From CAVQFB01 sp963711675 (GTDB taxonomy: Bacteria > Acidobacteriota > Terriglobia > Terriglobales > Acidobacteriaceae), in NCBI GenBank assembly GCA_963711675.1, contig CAVQFB010000018.1, positions 1-64,000 on the forward strand: 64,000 bases of DNA, given 5' to 3'. Below are positions 54,952 to 62,987 of the stretch, in pieces; position 1 is the stretch's first letter; each line of letters begins with the position of its first letter. The notes under the pieces are model-generated. The model made no database searches. It was given only the letters and a program-made list of their open reading frames with translations, and was not told the origin of the DNA. The translations under genes and the position numbers were made by a program.

Positions 54952-56034
54952 ATGAGATTCGGCATCTATTGCGAGATGCAAACGCCGCCGGGGAAATCCT
55001 ACTATGACTTGACCTGGGAAATCATGCGGCAGATCGAGCACGCGGACGACTCCGGTTTTGACGTGTATTCGGTTATCGATCACCACTTCTTCCAGAAGTT
55101 CTCGATCTCAGCGAATCCCCTGGCGATGTTTGCCGCTGCCGCCCAGCGCACATCGCGCATCCGTTTTCGAACTGCTTTGCACACCCTGCCGCTGGAAAAT
55201 CCGATGCGCCTGGCGGGCATGATTGCCGAGACCGATATTCTTACCAACGGGCGCCTGGAGTGCGGTCTGGGACGCGGTCACGCATGGCTGTTTGGGCCCT
55301 CTGCCCTGCCTTTGGAAGAGAGCCGTCCCCGTTATAACGAGGCCGTCGAGATTCTGGAGCTGGCTTTCACCAAGGAAAGGTTTTCTTACGACGGACAGTT
55401 CTACAAGGTAAAAGATGTGGCGGTCGTCCCCCAGCCAATCCAGAAGCCGCACCCCAAGTTCTATACCGGCGGCACGAGCGACATCACTTATCAGATGGCG
55501 GGAGAGAAGGGATGGGGAATTTTTGTCCCTCCGCTGCTGCCCTGGAAAGTTCTGGAAGCGCCGCTGAACATTTACAAGAAAGCCTGTGCCGAACACGGCC
55601 ACGAACCGGACATCGTGTATATACGGCCGGTCTATCTCGACGAAGACGAAAAGACGATTCGACGGGAGGTAGAGCAGGCGTTGCATAATTTTCTGGCGTT
55701 TAACGCGTCCCCAGTCGATTCGATTCAGAGCGAGGAGAAGAAAGCGGAACTTCGCGCCAAGGGCTATGGCTTCTATGCCAGCGGGGCGCTGGAGTCGCTG
55801 ACCCAGCTTACCTACGAGCAGATCGTCGAGCAGGAGATCGGTTTTATCGGTACGCCCGACAAGGTGATCGGTCAGATTCGTGAATTGCAGAAAAAGGGTG
55901 GCATTGGCGAGCTGGCGATCGTTTCGAACTTTGGCGGACTTGATCACTGGAAGAGCATCAAGACGCAGGATCTTTTCGCCAAGCATGTGATGCCGGCATT
56001 CCGTAAGGCTACGACGCGGGTGGCGGCGGACTAA
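54952..56034 (+). CDS. Luciferase-like (LLM) flavin-dependent monooxygenase
   Basis: 360 residues from the ATG at 54952, with GGGGAG at good spacing. MRFGIYCEMQTPPGKSYYDL is a bacterial-luciferase-like first strand, followed by EIMRQIEHADDSGFDVYSVIDHHF, LAMFAAAAQRTSRIRFRTAL, LAGMIAETDILTNGRLECGLGRGH and FIGTPDKVIGQIRELQKKGG. It is a TIM-barrel LLM enzyme that hydroxylates or oxidatively cleaves a substrate with reduced flavin. The flavin reductase next to it argues for FMNH2 rather than F420 as cofactor, although F420 genes are 3 kb away. The exact substrate is unknown. Confidence 0.9.
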   Translation: MRFGIYCEMQTPPGKSYYDLTWEIMRQIEHADDSGFDVYSVIDHHFFQKFSISANPLAMFAAAAQRTSRIRFRTALHTLPLENPMRLAGMIAETDILTNGRLECGLGRGHAWLFGPSALPLEESRPRYNEAVEILELAFTKERFSYDGQFYKVKDVAVVPQPIQKPHPKFYTGGTSDITYQMAGEKGWGIFVPPLLPWKVLEAPLNIYKKACAEHGHEPDIVYIRPVYLDEDEKTIRREVEQALHNFLAFNASPVDSIQSEEKKAELRAKGYGFYASGALESLTQLTYEQIVEQEIGFIGTPDKVIGQIRELQKKGGIGELAIVSNFGGLDHWKSIKTQDLFAKHVMPAFRKATTRVAAD

Positions 56035-56079
56035 AAGCAAGTTCCCAGTACCGGGTACCTGGTGAGCTCGGGATAGTTC

Positions 56080-57183
56080 ATGGCGACAGTGGTGACACCA
56101 TCGACGGCGGCTTCTACGTTCGCTCCCATGAGCGCGCGGAGAATACTGATCTTTGGTGGGATCGCGCTGATCGCTGGCGGCATGTTGTTCGGCGATATTT
56201 TCGCGGTATTCGTCTTGCACCAGAATGCGGGTATGCAGGGAGAAGCATTAATCGCTGCCACGCAGGCGGTGGCGGCGCAGAATCCGACGGCGGTCAGGGA
56301 TATTTTCGCGAGCCTCGGCGGGATGCTGGAAGATCGTGGAACGAAGGTGGACGCGCATGTTCACATGACCGGCGCCGGCTACCTGGCCTTGTTGCTGGCG
56401 CTGCTGCAGCCTTATATAGCCCTCCCCCAAGGCGTTAAAAGGTGGTTAGCCGCGCTGTTCGTCACCGGGGGCGTGCTGCTCCCGGTTGGCATCTTTCTAA
56501 TTCATTATGTTGGATTGGCGTACAGTCCGTTTGCGGTGATCGGATGGGCCAGCGTCCTGGCCGACTCCGCGGGGGCGCTGCTGATTGTTGCGTTGATCGG
56601 AGAAGCCTGGGGATTGTCGAAGTATTTGGGCGGTGTGAGAAATCAAGACGTTGCCGAGAGCGCTGCGGATAGCGGTTGGTCGCGACGCGCGTTGTTGAGC
56701 GGTGGAACCGTGCTGATTCTGGTGGGATTCTTGCACGGAGCGTGGTACTCGGCGTTCCGGCTCTACCCGCACGAGGCGCAAGAGATCCACATTCTGGAAA
56801 GTATGCTGGACGATGCTGGCACGCCGACCAACCTTCCTGCTGCGGCGAATGAGGTAAGGAATTTTGGAAATCTGGCGGGTGAGAAAGCGGTGAACATCGC
56901 GGCGCATTCTCATATCGTAGAGTTCGGCCTGCTCGCTATTCTGTTGTCGTTTGTGCAGCCGTATGTGTTCTTGAGCGAGACCTGGAAACAGCGTTGGGTG
57001 AAGACGCTGTTGGCTGGGTCGATCATACTGCCGGTATTCGTCCTGCTCGAACTGAAGCTTGGACTGCTGGCAGGGGGAATTGCCGACGTAGGCGGCTTGA
57101 TGGTAATCGTTGCGCTGGTCGCCATGCTGGTCGGCGTGCTGCGTTACAGCGGCAGCCTTGATCAAACAGAGGAGCTGCGATGA
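56080..57183 (+). CDS. Membrane protein with two copies of a His-x-His four-helix module
   Basis: 367 residues, about eight transmembrane helices. Two halves align. Module 1 (21-180): RILIFGGIALIAGGMLFGDI with H47 at the helix end, then DAHVHMTGAGYLALLLALLQ (H93, H95), RWLAALFVTGGVLLPVGIFL and VIGWASVLADSAGALLIVAL. Module 2 (202-358): LLSGGTVLILVGFLHGAWYS with H231 in PHEAQ, NIAAHSHIVEFGLLAILLSF (H276, H278), RWVKTLLAGSIILPVFVLLE and GGIADVGGLMVIVALVAMLV. The paired His in the membrane suggest heme or metal binding (inference). No known family was recognised. It overlaps the next gene, which has a third copy, and lies between the monooxygenase and molybdenum hydroxylase genes. Confidence 0.7.
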   Translation: MATVVTPSTAASTFAPMSARRILIFGGIALIAGGMLFGDIFAVFVLHQNAGMQGEALIAATQAVAAQNPTAVRDIFASLGGMLEDRGTKVDAHVHMTGAGYLALLLALLQPYIALPQGVKRWLAALFVTGGVLLPVGIFLIHYVGLAYSPFAVIGWASVLADSAGALLIVALIGEAWGLSKYLGGVRNQDVAESAADSGWSRRALLSGGTVLILVGFLHGAWYSAFRLYPHEAQEIHILESMLDDAGTPTNLPAAANEVRNFGNLAGEKAVNIAAHSHIVEFGLLAILLSFVQPYVFLSETWKQRWVKTLLAGSIILPVFVLLELKLGLLAGGIADVGGLMVIVALVAMLVGVLRYSGSLDQTEELR

Positions 57184-57671
57184 GCGGCTCGCAGAAACTG
57201 CTGATCCTTGGCGGACTCGCGCTGGCGTCGTTTGGAATGCTCTACGGACTGCACTATGCAGTATTCATTGAGCACCAGGCGCTGGACCGACTGGGAGGTT
57301 CACTCGCACAGGCCTTTGCCGATGCCGCCCAAGGTAACCGGGATGCCAGTGCCATGGCGATTGCTACATACGCGACGACCAAGTACAGCTATGTTCGCCA
57401 GGTGGACGTTCACTCCCACTGGATCGGGTTGGCGATGCTGATGATCGTGCTGGGTGTGGCATTCGAGCGTGTGGGTTTTGCCGAGCCCGCACGAATCTGG
57501 CTGGCGATGGCAATGCTTGTCGGATCGGTGATTTTTCCGCTGGGCGTGATTTTGCAGACTGTGAATCATGGTGGTCTAATTCCCTCGGGCCTGGCGGTTG
57601 CGGGCTCAGCGCTGGTGACGATCTCTCTGGCAGGCGTGGCGTGGGGATTCGCGCGCCAATCAAATTCGTGA
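57180..57671 (+). CDS. Membrane protein with one His-x-His four-helix module
   Basis: 163 residues, four predicted transmembrane helices. KLLILGGLALASFGMLYGLH is helix 1, with H25 and H32 (FIEHQ) at its end. VDVHSHWIGLAMLMIVLGVA is helix 2 with H78 and H80. ARIWLAMAMLVGSVIFPLGV is helix 3 and SGLAVAGSALVTISLAGVAW helix 4. It aligns with both halves of the preceding protein, which it overlaps by four bases (ATGA), so the pair together carries three modules. The conserved His-x-His in helix 2 suggests a ligand set for a heme or metal at the membrane, but this has no direct support. Probably the electron-accepting or anchoring partner of the hydroxylase. Confidence 0.7.
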   Translation: MSGSQKLLILGGLALASFGMLYGLHYAVFIEHQALDRLGGSLAQAFADAAQGNRDASAMAIATYATTKYSYVRQVDVHSHWIGLAMLMIVLGVAFERVGFAEPARIWLAMAMLVGSVIFPLGVILQTVNHGGLIPSGLAVAGSALVTISLAGVAWGFARQSNS

Positions 57672-57681
57672 AGGCATAACC

Positions 57682-58575
57682 ATGTATCCGCGAGCATTTC
57701 ACTACCACCGGGCTGGCTCACTGAAGGAAGCGGCCACCATGCTTTCGCAGATCGGCGATGATGCCAAGCTCTTGGCCGGCGGCCAGAGCCTGATTCCGCT
57801 GATGAAGCTGCGATTTGCCAACCCCGGCCACTTGATCGATCTCAACTTCATCGCGGGAACGTCCTACATAAAAGAAGATGGCGGGTCGCTGAGGTTCGGT
57901 GCGATGACGCGTCACGCTGAAATTGAAAACTCCTCTGTCGTGGCAAAAATTCCTATCATCCACGATTGCGCGGCGGGAATCGCTGACGTGCAGGTGCGTA
58001 ACCGCGGGACCATCGGTGGCTCGGTGGCGGAAGCCGATCCCAGCGGCGACTGGGCAACAGTGTTGCTCACTCAGACCGCGGAGGTCCGTTGCCTGGGGCC
58101 GACGGGGGAGCGAACGGTCGCGCTCGACAAATTCATTACCGATGCCTACACGACCGTTCTCACTCACGATGAACTGATCAGTGAAGTTGTGGTGAAGCTT
58201 CCTCCAAAAGGCAGCGGCGGCGCGTATCTGGCGTTCAAGCGCGCGGCTCCCGTGTACCCCACTGCCAGCGCGGCGGTACAGCTTACGCTGGAACAGGACG
58301 TCTGCAAGGACGCAGCAATCATGTTGGGGTGTGTGGGGCTGACTGCGATACGGGTGAAGGATGGTGAGGCTGCACTGCGCGGACAGAAGATCACCGACAA
58401 ACTGATTGCGACGGTGACGGAGGCTGCGCACGCAGCGGCCGACCCGCAACCGGACATGCGCGGTTCGGCTGACTATAAGCGAAGCGTGGTCGCGGCACTG
58501 GTGAAGCGCGCCATTGAAGTTGCCGTGCTCCGGGCGCGAGGCGAGCAGGTGGAATCGAGCCACATTTATGCCTGA
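57682..58575 (+). CDS. Molybdenum hydroxylase, FAD-binding (M) subunit
   Basis: 297 residues. AKLLAGGQSLIPLMKLRFAN and RNRGTIGGSVAEADPSGDWA are the two FAD-binding motifs of the CoxM/xanthine dehydrogenase FAD subunit (AGGQSLhP and TIGGshA..dPa.D). LISEVVVKLPPKGSG and YLAFKRAAPVYPTASAAV follow, then the CO-DH-type C-terminal domain. It passes electrons from the 2Fe-2S subunit to the membrane. Its stop overlaps the start of the 2Fe-2S gene by eight bases. Confidence 0.9.
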   Translation: MYPRAFHYHRAGSLKEAATMLSQIGDDAKLLAGGQSLIPLMKLRFANPGHLIDLNFIAGTSYIKEDGGSLRFGAMTRHAEIENSSVVAKIPIIHDCAAGIADVQVRNRGTIGGSVAEADPSGDWATVLLTQTAEVRCLGPTGERTVALDKFITDAYTTVLTHDELISEVVVKLPPKGSGGAYLAFKRAAPVYPTASAAVQLTLEQDVCKDAAIMLGCVGLTAIRVKDGEAALRGQKITDKLIATVTEAAHAAADPQPDMRGSADYKRSVVAALVKRAIEVAVLRARGEQVESSHIYA

Positions 58576-59056
58576 GACGATTGAAAAAGTTAAGGTCAAA
58601 TTGAAGGTGAACGGGAAGGCTCACGAGGCGGAAGTTGAGCCACGCACCCTGCTGGTCGAGCTGCTGCGCGAGCATCTCGATCTCACTGGCACGCACGTGG
58701 GGTGCGACACGACCTATTGCGGCGCCTGCACCGTGTTGCTCAATGGCGGCGCGGTGAAATCGTGCACCATGTTTGCGGTCCAGGCCGACGGCGCAGAAAT
58801 CATGACGGTCGAGGGGCTGGAGAGCGACGGCAAACTCCATCCCATTCAGAAGGCCTTCGGCGACTCCTACGGATTGCAGTGCGGCTATTGCACGCCCGGC
58901 CTGATGCTCTCCACTTACCAGTTACTATCGAAAAATCAGCAGCCGAGCGAGAAGGACATCCGGAAAGCGATCGCGGGCAATACGTGCCGCTGCACGGGTT
59001 ATCAAAACATTTTCAAGGCGATTCAGTTGGCAGGACAGAATGTGAAAGGGGCCTAG
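58568..59056 (+). CDS. Molybdenum hydroxylase, 2Fe-2S (S) subunit
   Basis: 162 residues. VGCDTTYCGACTVLLNGGAV holds the plant-ferredoxin-type cluster cysteines (C....C..C and C further on in KSCTMF), and LQCGYCTPGLMLSTYQLL with NTCRCTGYQNI holds the second cluster (CGYCTPG, CRCTGY). Both clusters are intact, as in CoxS and xanthine dehydrogenase. It links the molybdenum site to FAD. Confidence 0.93.
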   Translation: MPETIEKVKVKLKVNGKAHEAEVEPRTLLVELLREHLDLTGTHVGCDTTYCGACTVLLNGGAVKSCTMFAVQADGAEIMTVEGLESDGKLHPIQKAFGDSYGLQCGYCTPGLMLSTYQLLSKNQQPSEKDIRKAIAGNTCRCTGYQNIFKAIQLAGQNVKGA

Positions 59057-59059
59057 GGC

Positions 59060-59521
59060 ATGGCGATCAAGCTGGGGGGAGAGTTTGAAGTGTTACGCAC
59101 ACCGGAGGACGTGTACGACTTCCTCACCGATCCCAACAAGTTCGGGCCGCTGCTGCCGGATTTTCAAAGCATGTCGGTGCAGGATGCGACGCATTTCGCG
59201 GTGAAGGTGAACGTTGGCGTTTCCTACATCAAGGGCGTGGCCGAGATGAAGATGGAGCTGACGGAGGCTACACGTCCGCAGCGCGCGCAATATAAAGGAC
59301 AGGGAAGCGTCGCCGGCGGAAATGTTTCGTTGATTTCGGGTTTCAATTTGTCGCCGACCGTGACAGGCACCAAGGTGGCGTGGGAGGGCGAAGCGCAAGT
59401 CTTTGGGCGGCTGACGTCAGTGGCAGGTGGTCTGCTCGAGCCACTGGGAAAAAAGAACGTACAGAAGATGATCGATGCCCTGCGGACGGCATTGAAAGAA
59501 GAGAAGCAGGCGAGCGCGTAG
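59060..59521 (+). CDS. CoxG-like SRPBCC protein (carbon monoxide dehydrogenase subunit G family)
   Basis: 153 residues. MAIKLGGEFEVLRTPEDVYD, FLTDPNKFGPLLPDFQSMSV, SYIKGVAEMKMELTEATRPQ, GFNLSPTVTGTKVAWEGEAQ and EPLGKKNVQKMIDALRTAL fit the START-like CoxG domain. In CO-oxidising bacteria CoxG anchors the enzyme to the cytoplasmic membrane. Here it sits between the S and L subunit genes, and its presence beside two novel membrane proteins suggests membrane delivery of electrons. Confidence 0.88.
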   Translation: MAIKLGGEFEVLRTPEDVYDFLTDPNKFGPLLPDFQSMSVQDATHFAVKVNVGVSYIKGVAEMKMELTEATRPQRAQYKGQGSVAGGNVSLISGFNLSPTVTGTKVAWEGEAQVFGRLTSVAGGLLEPLGKKNVQKMIDALRTALKEEKQASA

Positions 59522-59530
59522 GGGGCGAAG

Positions 59531-61990
59531 TTGAGCACAAAGACAGAAGGCCAGAACTGGGTCGGTCAAGCGCTTCCGCGCAAGGAAGAAGACCGTCTGC
59601 TGCGCGGGCGCGGCAAGTTTGCCGACGACATCAAGCTGCGCGAAATGCTCTACCTGCGATTCGTCCGGTCCCCGTATGCGCACGCCAAGATCGTGAGTGT
59701 GGATACGTCTGCTGCTGACGCTCTGCCCGGCGTCGTGTGTACCTTGACCGGCAAGGAGATCGAGCCCTACACGCAGCCTTTCATCGAAATTGCTCCCGAG
59801 CCGGGTGGGAAGATTCGCGACTTTCCCCTTGCCATCTCCAAGGTGCGATATCAGGGAGAGCCGGTGGTGGCGGTCGCGGCTGAGTCACCTGCAGTGGCTG
59901 ACGATGCCGCGGAAGTGGTACAGGTGGAATACGAAGCGCTCGATCCCGTGATAGATGCCGAAGAAGCGCTCACCAACAAGAGCATCCTGCACGAAGAGGC
60001 GGGCACGAATCGCGTGTGGCGCGGCGTCTTCGAATATGGAGACATCGAGAAGGCGTTCAAGGAAGCGGCGCACGTCGTGAGTATCGACCGTCTGCACTTC
60101 CACCGCTTCTCCAGCACGCCGCTCGAAAATAACGTGGTGATCGGCCAATGGGACTATAAGGACGATCGAATTTACTACTGGTGCAACAATTCGTTTCCGT
60201 CGTTTGCCATCCAGTTTCTGGCGGCGCATCTGAATGTGCACATCGACCGCATACGCGTGCAAACATTCGATATTGGCGGGAGCTTCGGAATAAAGATTAC
60301 CAGCTATCCCCAGATGTCGATCTGTGCGCTGGCTTCGAAAAAGGCAGGTGGGCGCCCGGTCAAGTGGGTGGAGACGCGCTCGGAGCACATGACCTCGAGC
60401 GCTCACGGCAACGAACGCACATTCCGCGATACCCGGGTTGCGCTCGACAAGGACGGTGTGATCACGGCCATTGACTCGCGGCACATCGACGACTGCGGTG
60501 CGTACCCGCGCTATGAACCGCTCGGGTGCGTGATCTGGTCGCAGGTATTTCCCGGCGTGTATCGCTTCAAGAATGCGCGCATCGACTTCAGCCAGGCGGT
60601 CACGAACAAATGTCCGGTGGGGCCGAACCGCGGTTATTCGCGCATGCAGCACTTGTGGTTTCTGGAGCGCATTGTCGATATCTGTGCGCATGAACTGGGA
60701 ATTCCCGCCGATGAAATGCGCCTGCGCAATTACATCCGCCCGGAGGAGATGCCGTATACGACGCCGAACGGATGTGTCTACGATTCGGGGAACTATCCCC
60801 GGATGCTGGAAGTGGCGAAGGGGCTGATCGGCTGGGACGAGTGGAAGAAGAAACAGGAGGCAGCGCGAAAGGAAGGGCGGCTGATCGGGATCGGGATCGG
60901 CACAACGCTCGATTCGGGCACGAACAATTTTGGACAGTCGCAGATCATCAATCCCGGTGCCCCGTTCTCGGGAAATTCGCAGGGGGCGAATTGCAAACTG
61001 GATATCTACGGTGAGGTAGTGGTGGCGGTGGGATCGTGCCCGCAGGGGCAAGGACACGAAACCACGGCGGCGCAGGTTGTGGCTGACGTGTTGAATATTT
61101 CTCCGGACATGATCACCGTCAGAACCGGGTTCGACACGGACCGCAATGTCCACACCGGTTTTTCGGGAACGTACGCAAGCCAGTTCGCGGTTTCAGGCCT
61201 TTCGGCGGTGCACGGCGCCGCGCAGAAATTAAAAGGAGAAATGAAGCGCCTTGCCGCTTTTGTTCTGGAAGCGAAGGAAGATGACCTTGAGTTCGGCACC
61301 GGGGCGCAGGGTCCGGAACTGCGCTCGAAGAGCAATGGCAAGTCCATTAACTACTGGGGTCTGGCCAACATTGTGAATGTGAATAGCGCGGTGCTGCCTG
61401 AGGAACTCTACGAAGTCACGCTGAATTGCCGGTACATCTGGCGGGCGCCGTTCGCCGTGCCCGACAAGGTGAAGAAGTACGGGAAATTGACGCTGACCTA
61501 CGCGTCGCAACTGCACATTGCCGTGGTTGAGATCGAGCCGGGCACATACATTCCGCGCATCCTCGATTACGTGGCGGTGGACGACTGCGGCACCGTGATC
61601 AATCCCGGGATCGTCGAAGGGCAGGTCTATGGTGCGACCGCGCACGGAATTGGCGCAGCGCTCCTCGAGACCTGCGTATACGATGCAGTGGGCAACATGC
61701 TCACTAGCACCTTCAGCGACTATACGCCGATCACGCCGGTGAATATGCCCAAGGTGAAGTATGGGCACATCGAGACCCGGTCGCCCTTCACGTATAGCGG
61801 CGCGAAAGGCATGGGCGAAGGAGGCGCGGCGCCAGTGCACACCTTGTCGGCGGCGCTGCAGGATGCGGTGTTCGCGAAGGGGATCATTATTCAGGATTCG
61901 TTCAACAATGCCGACACGATGTTCCGCGCTCTCGTAGGAAAAGAGATTTATCAGGCGGAGCCACTGATAAAGGTGGAGCACCGGAATTAA
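59531..61990 (+). CDS. Molybdenum hydroxylase, large molybdopterin-binding (L) subunit
   Basis: 819 residues from a TTG start, with AGGGGGCGAAG upstream. RKEEDRLLRGRGKFADDIKL, YLRFVRSPYAHAKI and VRYQGEPVVAVAAESPAVADD open the xanthine dehydrogenase family. IGGSFGIKITSYPQ and GQGHETTAAQVVADVLNI hold molybdopterin contacts, and GAKGMGEGGAAPVH holds the active-site Glu of the GEGG loop. The loop GPNRGYSRMQ replaces the AYxCSFR of true CO dehydrogenase, so this is not a form I CO enzyme. It should hydroxylate an organic substrate. It follows CoxG by nine bases. Confidence 0.92.
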   Translation: MSTKTEGQNWVGQALPRKEEDRLLRGRGKFADDIKLREMLYLRFVRSPYAHAKIVSVDTSAADALPGVVCTLTGKEIEPYTQPFIEIAPEPGGKIRDFPLAISKVRYQGEPVVAVAAESPAVADDAAEVVQVEYEALDPVIDAEEALTNKSILHEEAGTNRVWRGVFEYGDIEKAFKEAAHVVSIDRLHFHRFSSTPLENNVVIGQWDYKDDRIYYWCNNSFPSFAIQFLAAHLNVHIDRIRVQTFDIGGSFGIKITSYPQMSICALASKKAGGRPVKWVETRSEHMTSSAHGNERTFRDTRVALDKDGVITAIDSRHIDDCGAYPRYEPLGCVIWSQVFPGVYRFKNARIDFSQAVTNKCPVGPNRGYSRMQHLWFLERIVDICAHELGIPADEMRLRNYIRPEEMPYTTPNGCVYDSGNYPRMLEVAKGLIGWDEWKKKQEAARKEGRLIGIGIGTTLDSGTNNFGQSQIINPGAPFSGNSQGANCKLDIYGEVVVAVGSCPQGQGHETTAAQVVADVLNISPDMITVRTGFDTDRNVHTGFSGTYASQFAVSGLSAVHGAAQKLKGEMKRLAAFVLEAKEDDLEFGTGAQGPELRSKSNGKSINYWGLANIVNVNSAVLPEELYEVTLNCRYIWRAPFAVPDKVKKYGKLTLTYASQLHIAVVEIEPGTYIPRILDYVAVDDCGTVINPGIVEGQVYGATAHGIGAALLETCVYDAVGNMLTSTFSDYTPITPVNMPKVKYGHIETRSPFTYSGAKGMGEGGAAPVHTLSAALQDAVFAKGIIIQDSFNNADTMFRALVGKEIYQAEPLIKVEHRN

Positions 61991-62012
61991 TGGAAATGAT
62001 GGCCAGTCGTTC

Positions 62013-62969
62013 GTGAAGAAAGTTTGCATTGTCGGTTGTGGTGCCATCGGCAGTCTTTATGCCGCGCATCTGGCGCGAGTGGCGGAGGTTTGGGCCTATG
62101 TCCGGCGTCCGGACCATGCCAGCGCTTTGAACCGCGACGGATTGCGGGTTTCGGGCACGAACAATTTTGCGGTGTCGATCCGGGCGACGACCGACGCGAA
62201 GGAATTGCCGGATTTCGATCTGGGAATCGTCGCGACGAAGGCTACTCAGCTGGAAGCGCCTATCGCGGAAGCTGGCAGCCACTTCGATCGCGGGGCTGTG
62301 CTCTCCGCGCAAAATGGACTGGGGAGCGAGGAGATTATTGCCGCCCATACCCGCGGCTTCGTGATTCGTGGGACAACTTTTATGAGCGGCACACGCCACA
62401 GCGATACGCACGTGCAGTACGAACTGGACACGGCTACGTGGATGGGGCCCTACGAGCCGCGCCACACGCCGTTTGCGGTAGTCAAGGAAGCGGCGGATTT
62501 GATCGTGGCGGGCGGGCTGAAGGCGGAAGCGCTCGAAGATGCGCGTCCAGCGCAATGGTCGAAGTTGATTTTCAATTCTTCGGTGAATGCTGTTTCTGCG
62601 CTCACGGGATTGCCGCATTCGCCGCATTTTGCCGCGGAAGAAAAGTTCGGCGATCTCGGCCATCTTCTTCACGAATTGATCGAAGAAGGCAAGCGGGTGG
62701 CCGCCGCCAGCGGAGTACGTCTGCACGAGGATCCATGGGCGATGAACAAGATCGGCGCCATGACGAACCATCCACCGTCCATGTTGTACGACGTGCGTCA
62801 CCAGCTGCCCACGGAAGTCGATTTTCTTAGCGGAGCGATTGCGCGGGAAGCGGAGAAGGCCGGGGTTCCAGCCCCGCTGCATACGGCGGTGTACCGGCTT
62901 ATCAAGGGCAAAGAGGCGTCGTGGAAATTTGCCGACGAGAATCGGCCGGCGGCAGTTCACGGCAGATAG
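62013..62969 (+). CDS. Ketopantoate-reductase-family (ApbA/PanE-like) dehydrogenase
   Basis: 318 residues from a GTG start. VCIVGCGAIGSLYAAHLARV is the GxGxxG NADP-binding site, KATQLEAPIAEAG the family's KaxD-like lysine stretch, LSAQNGLGSEEII the substrate loop and LIFNSSVNAVSALTGLP the C-terminal helix with the conserved Asn. True PanE makes pantoate for pantothenate. Members in catabolic clusters use other 2-oxo acids, and the setting here points to that. It starts 23 bp after the L subunit gene. Confidence 0.88.
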   Translation: MKKVCIVGCGAIGSLYAAHLARVAEVWAYVRRPDHASALNRDGLRVSGTNNFAVSIRATTDAKELPDFDLGIVATKATQLEAPIAEAGSHFDRGAVLSAQNGLGSEEIIAAHTRGFVIRGTTFMSGTRHSDTHVQYELDTATWMGPYEPRHTPFAVVKEAADLIVAGGLKAEALEDARPAQWSKLIFNSSVNAVSALTGLPHSPHFAAEEKFGDLGHLLHELIEEGKRVAAASGVRLHEDPWAMNKIGAMTNHPPSMLYDVRHQLPTEVDFLSGAIAREAEKAGVPAPLHTAVYRLIKGKEASWKFADENRPAAVHGR

Positions 62970-62987
62970 TTTTCGGAAAGAGGCATC

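Noticed and set aside
54952..56034. F420-dependent oxidoreductase because of the nearby cof genes
   Set aside because: The adjacent flavin reductase better supports FMNH2. LLM sequences cannot be assigned to F420 by eye.
59531..61990. Form I carbon monoxide dehydrogenase (coxL)
   Set aside because: The AYxCSFR active-site loop is absent. The sequence has NRGYSRMQ.
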